A DNA stretch of 64,000 nt from Mermis nigrescens (taxonomy: Eukaryota; Nematoda; Enoplea; Mermithida; Mermithidae). Each line of letters begins with the position of its first letter. Within the stretch, counting starts at the first letter, position 1. The notes under the pieces were generated by a model. The model did no database searches and was not told where the DNA came from. It saw only the letters and a program-made list of their open reading frames with translations. The DNA is taken from positions 1-64,000 of the forward strand of contig JAVLUZ010000164.1 in the NCBI GenBank assembly GCA_036768485.1. Direction: 5' to 3'. Positions 11,419 through 22,050 of this stretch are shown here, in pieces. A program made the translations under genes and the position numbers.

Positions 11419-11433
11419 CCAGTTGACACCCCA
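11419..11433 (-). promoter_or_regulatory. Primer binding site
   Basis: Directly inside the 5' LTR the minus strand reads TGGGGTGTCAACTGG, starting with the TGG complementary to a tRNA CCA end. The tRNA partner was not identified. Confidence 0.65.
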
Positions 11434-12071
11434 TGTAATGTAGGTACCTACATAAGTACATACGTTTGGGGTTCGAATGAATGGGTCAGTCTAGTTTGTT
11501 GGTATGATTTTGTGGCCAATTTTGTATTTGTCAAACGCTTTACACAATGCCAATAAGCACAAATATGTACGGACGACTAAACTCAGTGAAACTCAGCTAC
11601 ATGCATACAGTGACGTAAGTTCAACTCTTGCTAATGCTCACGGGATAACACACAGCACCTATGACGGCAATTGTATTTATACAAACGAGTACTTACGTCA
11701 TATGCTAATTAGGAGTAGCTCAACACATAATTACAATGCAAACGGATTTTAACTCGTGCTCATAAGAGCCGATGTTCATGTAGGTAAGTAAAATAGCAGC
11801 AGCAAAAATGGAAACAAATTATATTTTCATTTTATAGATAAGCTACACGCTTATATACATTTATGTGCAACTGAGATAAAGAACGATCAGAAAGGATTGG
11901 CGGGCACGTTTACACTGACTAATTGACGTTCAAAAATAGAAACAAGGAAAATTACCCATCTTAACTAGAATAATGCTTAGCTAATAACCATGCTTTTTAT
12001 GTGTAGCCAAAGTCGCGGAAAAAGTATGTAAAAATAGAGAAGTTGACGTGTATTTAGGTATATTTGTCACA
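11434..12071 (-). repeat. 5' LTR of the Gypsy-like element
   Basis: Plus-strand copy starts TGTAATGTAGG and ends TGTCACA, matching 1353-1987. Transcription would start inside it and run toward lower coordinates. Confidence 0.9.
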
Positions 12072-12820
12072 AACAATCGTTTTTCCGAATCAATTTCCAA
12101 AAAACGATCTGAAATACTACATCCATAATATGCATTAATTTCAACGTTTGACAACAATAATGTTTCCGGATTTGATCTTTCCAGTGCATCCCTCATGTAT
12201 CGATGATATTTTCCTTTCAGCATGCAGTTTGCTCAAAACTGCACAATCAGCAGCTCAACCTTGGAACCTCCTGAGACCAGAATAACACCAACTCGTTGTT
12301 GGGATTGCCAGCACAATAAATGCTCCTCGGATAATTATGAATTCTATCATTTTCAATAATCTTGGTATGTAATGTAAAATTCGCTCCGAATAGGGACATT
12401 AAAATTTGTATGACAAGAAACCAATTTGTGCACAAAGCCTCACAGTTTAAACAATCTTTCGCATTCAAACTAAAAAAATGCATAATAGAATGTTGGGCGG
12501 TAAACTCTTCAAACCAATATGACAGCAAACGCGGCCTAGTCAGCAGTCCAAACAGAATGTTGTGCGGCTTATTACAGCGCTTTATACACACATGTGTCAC
12601 AAAAAATAGCTACGTCACTACGCATTAAAGAACAAGCACAGATAGGTACTTAATTACATTTTCCTTATTCCCAATCGTTACATGTACATGCACCCGGAAA
12701 TAATTATCAAAAGGTTATCTTATTAAGCAAGAATATGCTTTGTGCTTAAGGGGATTATGTCACTTGAATGATATTTAGAGCTTAATTGAAATACAGTCCC
12801 TTGGCGCTAGTTAGACATGA
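12072..12820. other. Unassigned sequence right of the LTR element
   Basis: This is the other flank of the LTR insertion, so it may belong to the same older Polinton-like element. A minus-strand open stretch (12600-12247) has a CTNWFL segment loosely reminiscent of the Cys-Gly box of adenain-type proteases, but the match is too weak to call. Nothing else was recognised. Confidence 0.35.
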
Positions 12821-12945
12821 AGCTATAGCGCCCTGCCTAATACATCCTCCTGGGCTCGGGCTCGACACGCAGCTATAGCGCCCTGCCTATTGAGTATTAC
12901 ACCCCTGGGTGCTGGTCTGACTCACAGCTATAGCGCCCTGTTTAC
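12821..12945. repeat. Three-unit minisatellite
   Basis: The motif AGCTATAGCGCCCTG occurs at 12821, 12871 and 12925, so the unit is about 50-54 bp. The spacers share CTGGG.. and CTGAC-like words. Confidence 0.7.
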
Positions 12946-13111
12946 AAAAGCACTAAGGCCTGCTGCGTTCCAGACCAGTGCCCATTACTACTCATACCAT
13001 ACTAGCGTAGCAATGCACATTATGCCGTTTTATGATTAGTGATCGCTTCTTTTCTAGGAATAAACTATTTATGTTTGTTATTTATTTTTATATCGGATGT
13101 GCAACTCTTTT

Positions 13112-13308
13112 TTGCAGGCCGTAGAATATACCTGCTTTGATTTTTTGCGTTTTTATTGTATGCTTAATTTTTAGTAGATTCCTACAACTGTCACAAGCAC
13201 ACATAGGTAACTTTCCCTAGTCCCCTCACCTTTAATATCCTTAATGATGCATAATTTCAAGAATATTCGTTCTTTTTGTTCCTTTGGAGCATTTAAATTT
13301 GCTAGGTT
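13112..13308 (+). repeat. Solitary arm of the A-family inverted-repeat element
   Basis: Starts AGGCCGTAGAATATAC and ends near TTTGCTAGG, and resembles the right arms at 26930, 30093, 42045 and 62030. No partner arm was found nearby, so this is a truncated copy. Confidence 0.6.
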
Positions 13309-13463
13309 AATAAACTTATGTATAAAACACTTATTATTTTTAAGCAATATTCACATATGTTTGTACAAGAAGTGTTTTCAGCAGGTACCTTCTATAATTA
13401 GGACAGACTTACATGAATAGGCGAGCAAGTCTCCTCTTCAATAGCCGTTAACATTGTAGATGC

Positions 13464-13695
13464 ACAGCATGGCTGATCGGGGGAGGGGCTCAAAAATTGA
13501 GCTTTATAGGGTCAAAATGACCTCAAAAACAGGTATAAATGCTAAAATAGCAATAAAACAACATGATGCCAGTTTCTCGTTAATTTCAGGATTGAAAAAA
13601 ATTTAAATTTTTATCAATTTTTGGTCTTCACTTTTCCTCGTTTTCTCCAGAAAATTTACCATTTTTAGGGCTTTCCTCTACCCACCCCAAAAACA
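13464..13695 (+). repeat. Dispersed repeat family C, copy 1
   Basis: Begins around GCATGGCTGATCGGGGGAGG and contains AAATGACCTCAAAAAC, GCTAAAATAGC and TTTTCTCCAGAAAATTT. The same order of words recurs at 17375, 37590 (reverse), 47945 (reverse), 55560, 56170 (reverse), 58590 and 58895 (reverse). It is non-coding. Confidence 0.65.
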
Positions 13696-14000
13696 TATTT
13701 CGTCATGAAGTTGATTTTTCCACTGTTTTTCTATCGCATTCGGCCCTTCTGAAAAGCATTGCGCTTTGGACGACTGTCACAGTTGTGATTAGTGTCATGC
13801 TCATGAATATTGTGATGCTTGCTAATAACGTTGCTTTTATAAATCTCAATTGCATATAAGTACACCGGAGAGAACATTTAGAATGAGAAAGCATATCACA
13901 ATACGAAAGATTTGATGCAATTGACACAAATATTTAAGAAAACAAATAATAAAGAAGGCAACAAATTTGCTGTTGTTCGACTTCACCATTGTCCAATAAA

Positions 14001-14647
14001 TCAAATAAGAGTATTCATAAATAAGACATCAGTTTGTGTTACTACAATTTCTTTCAATTCTGGAATATGCTGTTGAACGAATTGTCTATAATGAAGAATG
14101 CGCTTCTGTGAACTCGATCTATCCGGAACAGCAATATGATTTTGTACCGAGTATTCAAGCTGCAATGCGTTTAGACGCAGTGCTGTATAATTTAGAGAAG
14201 ACATTATTCCTAGTTCAGTTCCTTCTGTATCTAGCACCAAATAATCGATATTCGTTGTTTTGTTAATGGCCAATAGCAAAGAATTAAGATTAAAACACCA
14301 CACTCTTCTCTTCTTTTCCAGCCCAAGAAATCTTAAGATGTTTTTCTCAGATGGAATTGCATCACTACTTGGAAAACTAAATGCTTTCTTGGAAGAAATA
14401 TACATCAGTTTTGGCAATTGTTTGTCATGTAGGCAGCAATGTGCCAGCCAGGATTTCCGTTTCTTTGATACTAATTTTATAAAATTTCTTGGTTCAGGTT
14501 CCACTAATAATCCAGTCCAATTGAAGTACTTTTCCAGGAATAAAGTATTAGAAATCAATTCACCATCATATGCTCCAGCTTCGATGAAAAATCCATTTGT
14601 CTTCCGGTTCCAAGACATCAGATTTATGATAGTAGTTTCAAGCATTG
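14001..14647 (-). CDS. FkbM-type methyltransferase, exon 2 (catalytic domain)
   Basis: About 215 residues of a Methyltransf_21/FkbM SAM-dependent methyltransferase fold, as in the arthropod Star-like proteins. Seen: the first Rossmann strand and SAM loop NGFFIEAGAYDGELISNTLF, then WTGLLVEPEP (acidic residue after strand 2), WLAHCCL, a DYLVLDTEGTELGIM motif (strand 4 Asp region) and a C-terminal LQLEYS strand. It ends at a normal stop. Exon start 14647 follows AG on the minus strand and begins with two bases of a split codon, which complements the one-base end of the exon at 29117; the joined coding length is 915 nt (304 residues). The methyl acceptor is unknown. Star itself is a Golgi/ER membrane protein that chaperones EGF ligands; whether this copy acts so is not shown. 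Confidence 0.85.
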
Positions 14648-14949
14648 CTTTTATTGGTAAATAATAAACGTGCTATGAATAATAAACAATGAAAAATGCT
14701 GCTAAATATTGATATCTTATTATTTCTTCCTCCTCTTAACTATATATGTTAATACAAGCCAGGGAAAAGAATTCGTAAATTAAGGACAAAAGAAGAAAAA
14801 CTGGATGGTGCTATATTTAATATTATACTAGCAGAGCTATCTGGCGTTGCTTGGGCTAAACTCGGGCCTGATAGCTATATGGGATTGAGATGTCTCTTGT
14901 ATTTTTTTAATTTTCGGGACTTTCGATGTTTTTAGGATATTTCTAAAAA

Positions 14950-15215
14950 AAATTGTTTGTAAAAATCATATTTTATTTTTTGGATTTTTTAAAATGTTTT
15001 TTGTCAACTATGTATTTATCAAATCCATATTTTTGACGTTACAGAATAGTTTTGGAAATTCTTTAGCCAAAGTCATATTTTTGATGTTTTGGGATTTTAT
15101 GGAAATTTTTTGGTCAAACCCATATTTTTGATGTTTTGGGATGTTTTGGAGAATTTTTTTGGTCAAACCATATTTTTGATGTTTTAAAAATTTTTTCTTT
15201 GTTGTAGCAAAGAGT
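14950..15215 (+). repeat. Tandem array of a ~48-bp AT-rich unit
   Basis: The word CATATTTTTGATGTT recurs at 15026 (one mismatch), 15074, 15121 and 15169, followed each time by GGGATTTT.. and TTTTTGGTCAAA. A fainter unit precedes at about 14965. It lies just outside the 3' side of the FkbM catalytic exon, inside the intron. Confidence 0.8.
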
Positions 15216-15548
15216 GTCATATATCACATGATATCTTATATCACTCATACGTTATAGCAGAGGGTATTTCCTACCTTATGTAACTGCATGTTATGGCACA
15301 TGTTATCGGCTATGTCCCAAAATCGGCCATGTTTATGCATATGGACGCCTCCCGCTTAACCCCTCTACAGGGTGCATGGGTGAGGTTAGTGAAATTTAAA
15401 TTTGCTACTACACCCCCAGCCAGTAGGCCGAGCTCAGGCCAGAACGTCAGCCCACCAAGGGATATGGGGCCGGAACCAACCCTGGACAAACAAACACACT
15501 TTCACAATATATACCTATATGATATAAGATGGGTATCCCTGTTGTAGA

Positions 15549-15901
15549 ATGTCTCCACCTGCCAAAAAAGAATCCACCTACCTGTATGATGTCTCCACCT
15601 CACAGAACTTCAATTTGTACGATTTCAGGACATTCCGCCTTTTGAAAGAATGTCATTTTATTGATAACAATTTTTGTGGTAGATATTTTTTGTTTTTTTC
15701 ATTCTATTATCTGTCAACGGGTGTACTGAAATGTATTGTACCCGTTAACCCTTAATGAAAGGGAAAAAATATTTGAAGAAATTTTGTCGATCAGACGATA
15801 TTTTGTCAAAAATAAAATTTAAAATAAAATAAGAATATGAAATTATGCGAGGTGGAGATATGCTACAGGTAGGTGATACATTTTTTGACAGGTGGAGACA
15901 T
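15549..15901. mobile_element. 353-bp inverted-repeat (MITE-like) element
   Basis: Arms 15549-15601 and 15849-15901 are inverted copies of about 53 bp with few mismatches. Each arm contains ATGTCTCCACCTG near the outer end, CACCTACCTGTA in the middle and TCTCCACCTC at the inner end. Weaker similarity extends outward by about 15 bp on both sides. The interior is AT-rich and carries no gene. Confidence 0.8.
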
Positions 15902-15959
15902 GCTACGGAATATCTGTAAGATGTTAATGAACAGCCAGGTACCTGAAGAGAGCTTAAGC

Positions 15960-17370
15960 AACAGCCTGTTGCTCAGACAGTTGCAAAAAATTGGAGCTGC
16001 TGATTATCTTAAGCAAGTGCTTTAAAGCGCATATTTAAATTCGTGCTTAATTTCGGACCGTTGCAGTAAAGTAAGCACTTATGTTGGTCTAAGCTGATGC
16101 TTAACTTTATAAATGGTCGGAGGCACTCATAAGTACCAGCTCGGCCGGACTGACTCCAATTTTCAATGTATTTGCAGAAACATTCATTCGATTATCTTGA
16201 TAAAAAATCATTTTTATATGCAAAAAAAGCGTAATATAAAAAATATGGCACAGGATGGGAATTATGCAAGGGTTAACGTAAAATATTTTAAAAGTGACCA
16301 TGTCAAAAACGTTTTAACGTTCCTGACGACGTTGTTTCTTACTGGAAAATTAAAAGATAATAAATTATCAAAAAAAAAATTCAATACAATTCGATGAAAT
16401 TCAATTAAACTTTACTATTTAGTGCGATACGCCAAAAAAATTGGCACTTTTAAAGTAAATGATCGCTAAAAACGTTCAACAAGTCATTTGAAACAACTTT
16501 TTTTAGAACTAAAAAATACTGCTGGATGAAAACATTTTTGCGGGGGAGGGGGTTGTAAACCCAGAGATTGTAAAAGGCGATGTATTTTGTTCATCAAAGA
16601 TACAAATTCTTTGTTAAAGAATTTTTCAATCTGGAAAATTATTTTTGAGCCAAATTTAGGTAGAAAGTTTGTGTATTGAAAATTTTTTTTCAGTAATTCT
16701 ATATGTGTTGTAGGAAAACGTTAGGATGCGCTATTTTGAGCAAAATTGTTTTATTCGGCAATATTTTAGATTTCATTGGTGAGCTAGTTCTTGCTCTTCC
16801 TAAGCATAAGAATGTTTCAGGGAAGTAATCAGCTGATCATTTGTATTAGAAAAAAACAGCATTTATCCATAAGCGATTATTCTATAAGCGATAATAGAAT
16901 ATTGCTGTTAAAAATCGCGATGCTACATGATGACGATACATTGGTAAACAATTTGAATGATGAGGCTTCACTTCAATCTATCTGAGGTTACTTGTGCGCA
17001 AAAATCTAAAATTTCTAGCTTTGCTGACTCGCTATAGTCACTATCGAAGGTGTATTTTAAGCAAGAGAACATTAGACTAACTCATTTCTGATCAGCTACG
17101 AGTAAATGCGTGCTTGACGATGAATTTAATTATTGTTTCTTTTCGGACTAAGTTTTGTCGCGTTCCACGTAAAATTTTATTCTTAGCGTGCTCTATTAGG
17201 ACCGTTTTAACAATTTCCTCGACACCGTTTTTTGAAAGACGAAACAAAGAAAAAGTAATCAAATTTCATGTATGACTGTAAACAACCTTAATTGACTTTA
17301 TTTTGCAGATGTAAAGACAAGAAGTCATAAGCTAGTTGTATGTAAAGTTTCGTTACTGCAGCTATTATGG
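15960..17370. other. Unassigned intronic sequence
   Basis: No gene or strong repeat recognised. A small perfect hairpin (GCAACAG-C-CTGTTGC) lies at about 15958-15975. Confidence 0.4.
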
Positions 17371-17374
17371 ATCG

Positions 17375-17660
17375 GCTAAAAAACGGGGGCGGGGAAATCG
17401 TTCAGAAGGTCCCTCTATCCATTTCAGTCGGGCCACTAGGGTCATACACACTTTCCTCTTTATCTGGAGGAAGGGTCAATCTGCGCTTTTTGAGCTAAAA
17501 TGCTTTTAAAAACCAGGACAAATACTTAAATAGTGAAAACCCTATGCTAATCCAGAGTTATGTAGGTAAATCTAGCACTGCAATTAATTTTTGATTTTAA
17601 TTCTTCCATGGCTCCATTTTTTACTGAAAATTTACTCTTTTTAATTCACAGTGGTTTAAT
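17375..17660 (+). repeat. Dispersed repeat family C, copy 2
   Basis: Shares GGGGGCGGGG near its start, TTGAGCTAAAATG, AAAAACCAGGACAAATACTTAAATAG and the TTACTGAAAATTTACTC-like end with the copy at 13464, more diverged. Confidence 0.45.
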
Positions 17661-17744
17661 TACCCAAACATCCCTGACGTGTTTGTCTGTCAACAACACC
17701 TCTATCTTTTGGGAAACACAATACAGAAATTACTACTCGTTAAT

Positions 17745-18326
17745 TTTCTATCACAGGATCATAAGTCTGGTCGACCAGATGGGATAGTCGGTGCTGTGGT
17801 ATGGTCGGTCAAACAAAGTTCCTAGAGTCTGGTCCTATGTTATTTCTACTAGTCATCAATTTTGTATCATAAATGATTAAGTCTGGTCGGCCAGGTGGCA
17901 TGGCACTGTGTGATGTTCAGCCAAACAAAATTTCGAAAATCTGGTCGGCTCAAACCTATCCCCATTAGTCATTAATTTCCTATTACAAAATTCAAGTCTG
18001 GTCAGTCAGATGTAGCGGTCGACGATGTGGTATGGTCGGCCAAACAGAGGTTCAAAAAGCTGGTCGGCTCAGCTCCATTCCTACTAGTCAGTAGTTTTCT
18101 GTTACAAAAATTTAAGTATGTAAGTCTGGTTGGCTAGTGGTCCGTGATGTAATATTGTTGGCCAAAGAAAATTCCTAAAATCTGGTTGGCTCAAAGGGAT
18201 TCCTACTAGTTATCGATTTTCTATTACAAAATTCTAACTTTGTTCGGTCATGGGACGGTCGGTGATGTGATATGGTCGCTTGACACATTTTCAAAATCTA
18301 GTTGGCTTATAGGCATTGCTACTACT
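17745..18326 (+). repeat. Satellite-like array of ~115-bp units (left part)
   Basis: Units start with AAGTCTGGTCG-like words at 17763, 17879, 17994 and 18122, with a diverged fifth at about 18236. Each has TATGGTCGG(T/C)CAAAC, CTGGTCGGCTCA and TACTAGTCATCAATTTTCTATTACAAA. The array is cut by the hAT-like element and resumes at 21989. Confidence 0.85.
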
Positions 18327-18344
18327 TAGTGTTGTAAAATATAT

Positions 18345-18490
18345 CTTTATCTTTATCTTTTTAGCAAGATAGAGATAAAGATAAAGGTATCTTTATCTTT
18401 TTCTTGACGATTACTTTATTTTATCCTTATCTTTATCTTTTAGAAAAATCATGGGCCATCTTTATCTTTATCTTTTTGATTGGAATTTAT
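18345..18490. repeat. CTTTATC-rich subterminal repeats (left)
   Basis: Many copies of CTTTATCTTTATC and the reverse GATAAAG occur next to the left terminus. The counterpart is at 21810-21970. Confidence 0.75.
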
Positions 18491-18868
18491 CTAGCTAAAA
18501 AAACAAAGTATGTGCATAAGTTAGCATGTAATCTAAAATGCAAGTTTGACATGAAATACATCTAGGCGCATTCAAGTTTTACTGTACTATGAGAAAAGAA
18601 AAAGAAACCGATTCTTTAAACCCTACAGCATGTAACAAAAACTAATGCCTGTATATCGACCTAAGTAAGCGGGAGTGATGCCGATATAAGCGGGAGTACT
18701 ACTACCAGCACCCACCTTAATCTATTGTCTGTTTCATGTATCCGAGAGCTTTTTCAGTAATGTTTTCGGAGGCTAGAGTTTCTCATATACTGTAGGTAGC
18801 TAAATCTCACTGTAGATATAAAGCAAGGAAGGGTTTTTTAATAGCATTTTGGCGACATAATTCAGGGT

Positions 18869-20280
18869 GTGAGTAAAAGCCGGAAACGGAAACGGAAATG
18901 ATATGTAAAATCTGGAAATGGAAATGGAAACGGGAACACTGGGCAAAAGCTAGAAATGGAAATGGAAACGATGGGTAAAAGCCGGAAACGGAAACAATCC
19001 AAAGCACCGGAACTGAGGTACCCAAGTAGGGCACATCAGGGTCAACACCCCTAAACCCGTTTCCGGCATGATGATACCCATGGAAGGTGGGTTTAGGGAT
19101 TCAGAAACGGAGTACCCCATTATTCGCAAATGTTGCTGACCTCGGGTTTTGTTGAAGGATTTTCCGCCCTGGCAGCACTCCAAAGTGCCAGAACCAATGT
19201 TCAGCAAGTGAGCAGGTGGGGCATATCAGGGTCAACACCACCGACCCAGTTTTCAGCACTGAAGGGGGTTCAGGGACTCGAGAAACGGGGTAACCCATGA
19301 TTCAAATATGCAGCGGACTCCACTTCCGTCTGGGGTCTAACCGCCCTGGGGTAGTCCAAAGTGCCGAACCGGGGTTCCCCAAGTAGGGCATATCAGATTC
19401 AACTCCCCAACCCCGTTTAAGGCAAAATTTCTCTCACTGACGGAGGGTTTAGGGGCTCAGAACGGGGTACCGCACTATTCATATATATGTACTTGACCCC
19501 GGTTCCGTCGGGGGTTTCTCCGACCTGAGGGCAGTCCAAAGTGCCGGAAACGGGGTTAGTGGTGTTGACCCTGATCTGTCCTACTTGGGGAACCCCTTCC
19601 GCCCTGGGTAGTGCCCCAGGGCGGAAAAACCCCGACGGAGCCGGGGTCAGCTATACATATCAATAATGGGATATCCCGTTTCCGAGACCCTAAACCCCCA
19701 TTCAGTGAGAGAAATTTTGCAATAAATGGGGTAAAGGGTGTTGCAGGAAAAGGGGTTAAGGGTGTTGACCTCGATAGGTCCTACTTGGGGAACCCCGGTT
19801 CTAGCACTTTGGACTGTCCCCAGGGCAGAGAAACCCTGGACGGAACCGGGGTCAGCTACACATATGAATGATAGGGTATCCGTTTCCGAGCCCCTAAACC
19901 CCCCTTCCATAGGTAAACCTCTAACGTAAACGGGTCGGAGGTGTTGACCTTGACGTGCCCTACTTGTGGAACTCCGATTCTGGCACTTTGGAGTGCCCCA
20001 GGAGGGAGAAACCCCGACGAAATCGGTATCAGCTACATATGTATATGAATCACGGTGCACCCCATTTCTGAGCCCCTATTCTTCCTTTCCATGTGTAAAA
20101 TTTTGCCCGAAACGGGGTTAGGGTGTTGATCCTAATGTGGCCTATATGTACATACTCATAGAACCCCGGTTCCAGCGCTTTGGTCGTTTCCGTTTCCGGC
20201 TTTTACCCATTGTTTCCGTTTCCGTTTTCGAATTTTACCAATCTTTTCCGTTTCCGTTTCCGGATTTTACTTTTTCACCA
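18869..20280. repeat. GC-rich foldback of inverted ~180-bp unit arrays
   Basis: The left arm carries CCAAAG(T/C)(G/A)CCGG-starting units at 18999, 19180, 19356 and 19536; the right arm carries the same unit inverted, ending CTTTGG at 19812, 19991 and 20183. Periods are 176-192 bp. The outer ends are inverted GGAAACGGAAAC-rich tracts (18869-18995 and 20184-20280) each with GGGTAAAAGCCGG. The turn is near 19560-19620. Each unit has AAGTAGGGCA, GTCAACACC and CGGAACCGGGGT-like words. The block is much more GC-rich than everything around it and lies inside the hAT-like element. Confidence 0.85.
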
Positions 20281-20397
20281 TAATTTATTCTTGTGTTCCA
20301 GCAGATCAATCAACTTACATATAAAAATCGCCAATTCAGCTCATCCTGAGTTGGCACTTAAATACGATAGACTATGATGTTGAGAAACGCCGTGAAC

Positions 20398-20472
20398 TCC
20401 TGTATAGCTCAGTGGTAAAACGTCTGCTTGTCATCGAAGCAACCTGGGTTAGATCCCAACCGATAACTTTTT
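20398..20472 (+). tRNA. tRNA-derived sequence (degenerate tRNA or SINE head)
   Basis: A perfect A-box TAGCTCAGTGG (20405-20415) and a near-consensus B-box GGTTAGATCCC (20447-20457, one change) are correctly spaced, and a T5 run (20468-20472) follows as a pol III terminator. An anticodon stem TGCTT/AAGCA closes a 7-base loop, but the acceptor ends do not pair, the base after the anticodon is not a purine, and the T stem is mismatched. It is probably a pseudogene or the head of a tRNA-derived SINE; no amino acid is assigned. Confidence 0.5.
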
Positions 20473-21809
20473 ATTTAGCGCACTTATTGCAGTATGTCTC
20501 AGCACTGATTAAATGGGGACTACAACGTTTTGGCTCTGCCGTTTTGGCGCCAGCAACTTATAAATTATCCTAATAAATCAATTTTGAAGCAATTTAAAAT
20601 AAATAATATATTCAGAAAGCAGGTTCTACAAGCTATAAAATAGCATATTGTTCTTTTCGATTTGATAGGTATCCATTTGTGTACGACTGAAAAACTATAT
20701 AATCCAGTGTATTTTTAGATGCATTTAACCCTCCGTTTACCGTGTCCCACGCCGGAGGCATAAAAAATCACTTTCGTGGCATTTTTTCTGTTGTACCTTA
20801 TCCATGTGTCCAAAACTTTGTCTAGCTTCGTTTTGGCTTCAGTTACATCGTTTTAATGGTTTATCTCGAAGACAAGTTATAAAATAGTGAGAAATAGGCA
20901 TTTTGTGGCCTATATACAGTGATTTCACAGAAATTCAAGATGGGAAAATAAGGTTTGATAAGAAAATTCAGTGGTTTATTCCTTTCCTGCTCTTTAAATG
21001 CATCCCCTGGATGTGTTTAACACAACAGAAATCTACTCTTTCTTGCTTTTGCATAATGTCCAATAGGTGCCTATTCTTATACATTGTGATAGTTTTTTAA
21101 TAAACCTCTTTTAAAAATGATTTCAACAGAAATTAACATACATAATCAAAAATAGCGTAAAAAATTGCACTAAATGATAGTAATAGCTGTCAGAGAATGT
21201 TAAGAAGGCATAGCTTAATATGCACTAGGAGTTTATGCCATGATGGTGCACTTCGACTACAAAAACATGATGGTTACGGAGGGATTATTATTTCACTAAA
21301 CTCAAAGATATTATAAAAGTAATTTATGCCACTACTTAGAGAATTAAATGGGCATTCAGAATCTGTATCATACTTTGATCATAAGTGAAATGTAAATAAT
21401 TAATAATATCACAAAGAGTCTGGCGCCAAAACCGTGGGGCCAAAATGTCCCATTCTGGAGTAAATGCCTAAATTTAATTTATATGGGCGGTTTAGTGCAT
21501 TAAACATGGAAGAATTCCAGCCACTCGCCCTCACTAACCTGATCTGCCGAGTTACCGTGAATCCTCTTGTTTCGCTTACTGTTGCCCTTAGAAAGAATTA
21601 CTAAAAAGCTCTCGAAAGCCTAAGACAAATAGAGAAGTTCAAAAAATCAATCATTGTTGCGACTATACTTTGTATACAGGCGCACAGAGCAGGGTTTAGA
21701 TGCTTGGGAAAAACATTTTTGTGTGCCTAATGCCTTTGGCTGCTTTGCATCACCCACTCTCGTTTATTGCACCTCACATACATCATTCTCCTAGGACATG
21801 GCGACTATA

Positions 21810-21975
21810 CTTACACTTTATCTTTAAGTTCATCTTTATCTTTCTGGTTCCTTTATCTTGCAAATTATCTCCATCTTTATCTTTCTTCATTTTTTATCTT
21901 CATCTATATCTTCTAGATTTTAAAATTTAAACTTCATCTTTATCTTTTATCTTGCAAAAATCCTCATCTTTTAGA
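21810..21975. repeat. CTTTATC-rich subterminal repeats (right)
   Basis: CATCTTTATCTTT-type repeats lead to the right terminus of the hAT-like element, mirroring 18345-18490. Confidence 0.7.
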
Positions 21976-21981
21976 ACACTA

Positions 21982-22050
21982 CACTACTCATGAATTTTCT
22001 GTCACAAAAATGTAAGTCCAGTTGACTAGATGGGATGGTTGGTGCGCGGC
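21982..22050 (+). repeat. Satellite array, right continuation
   Basis: Resumes with GAATTTTCTGTCACAAAAATG and TAAGTCCAGTTGACTAGATGGGATGG, the same unit and orientation as 17745-18326. Confidence 0.7.

Larger units (their letters stand above)
1353..12071 (-). mobile_element. Degenerate Ty3/Gypsy-like LTR retroelement with gag, env-like and pol
   Basis: Two direct LTRs of about 635 bp (1353-1987 and 11434-12071) bound a 9.4-kb interior read on the minus strand. Both LTRs begin TG and end CA. A purine-rich tract lies next to the 3' LTR and a TGG-starting primer site next to the 5' LTR. Flanks AACG (left) and AACA (right) could be a 4-bp target duplication with one mismatch. Interior order is gag (11347-10343), an envelope-like glycoprotein (10238-8207), then pol with tandem protease, reverse transcriptase, RNase H and integrase (8191-2264). 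A piggyBac-like element splits pol between RNase H and integrase. The LTRs differ at several percent of positions by eye, and stops and frameshifts occur in every gene, so this is an old, non-autonomous copy. Confidence 0.92.
18327..21981. mobile_element. hAT-like non-autonomous element inserted in the satellite array
   Basis: Ends are TAGTGTTGTAAAA and, read inward from the right, TAGTGTTCTAAAA (12 of 13 identical). TAGTG fits the hAT terminal consensus. The left flank is CTACTACT (18319-18326); the right flank is CACTACT (21982-21988), an 8-bp duplication with one base lost. Satellite sequence continues in register on both sides. Subterminal regions at both ends are rich in CTTTATC/GATAAAG repeats. 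No transposase frame is present. The interior holds the GC-rich foldback and a tRNA-derived sequence. Confidence 0.75.

Noticed and set aside
11981..12223. Reading frame crossing the LTR boundary
   Set aside because: It runs from flank into LTR; no domain recognised and the joined frame across the insertion is not a known protein.
12247..12600. Possible adenain-type cysteine protease of the Polinton
   Set aside because: Only a CTNWFL word and a loose preceding pattern; no His or Gln box, and Thr replaces the Gly after Cys.
12821..12945. Regularly spaced repeats reminiscent of a CRISPR array
   Set aside because: Only three short repeats, related spacers, eukaryotic context; a minisatellite explains them.
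19611..20060. Open frames in the GC-rich foldback
   Set aside because: They occur on both strands of a tandem repeat with low stop density due to base composition.
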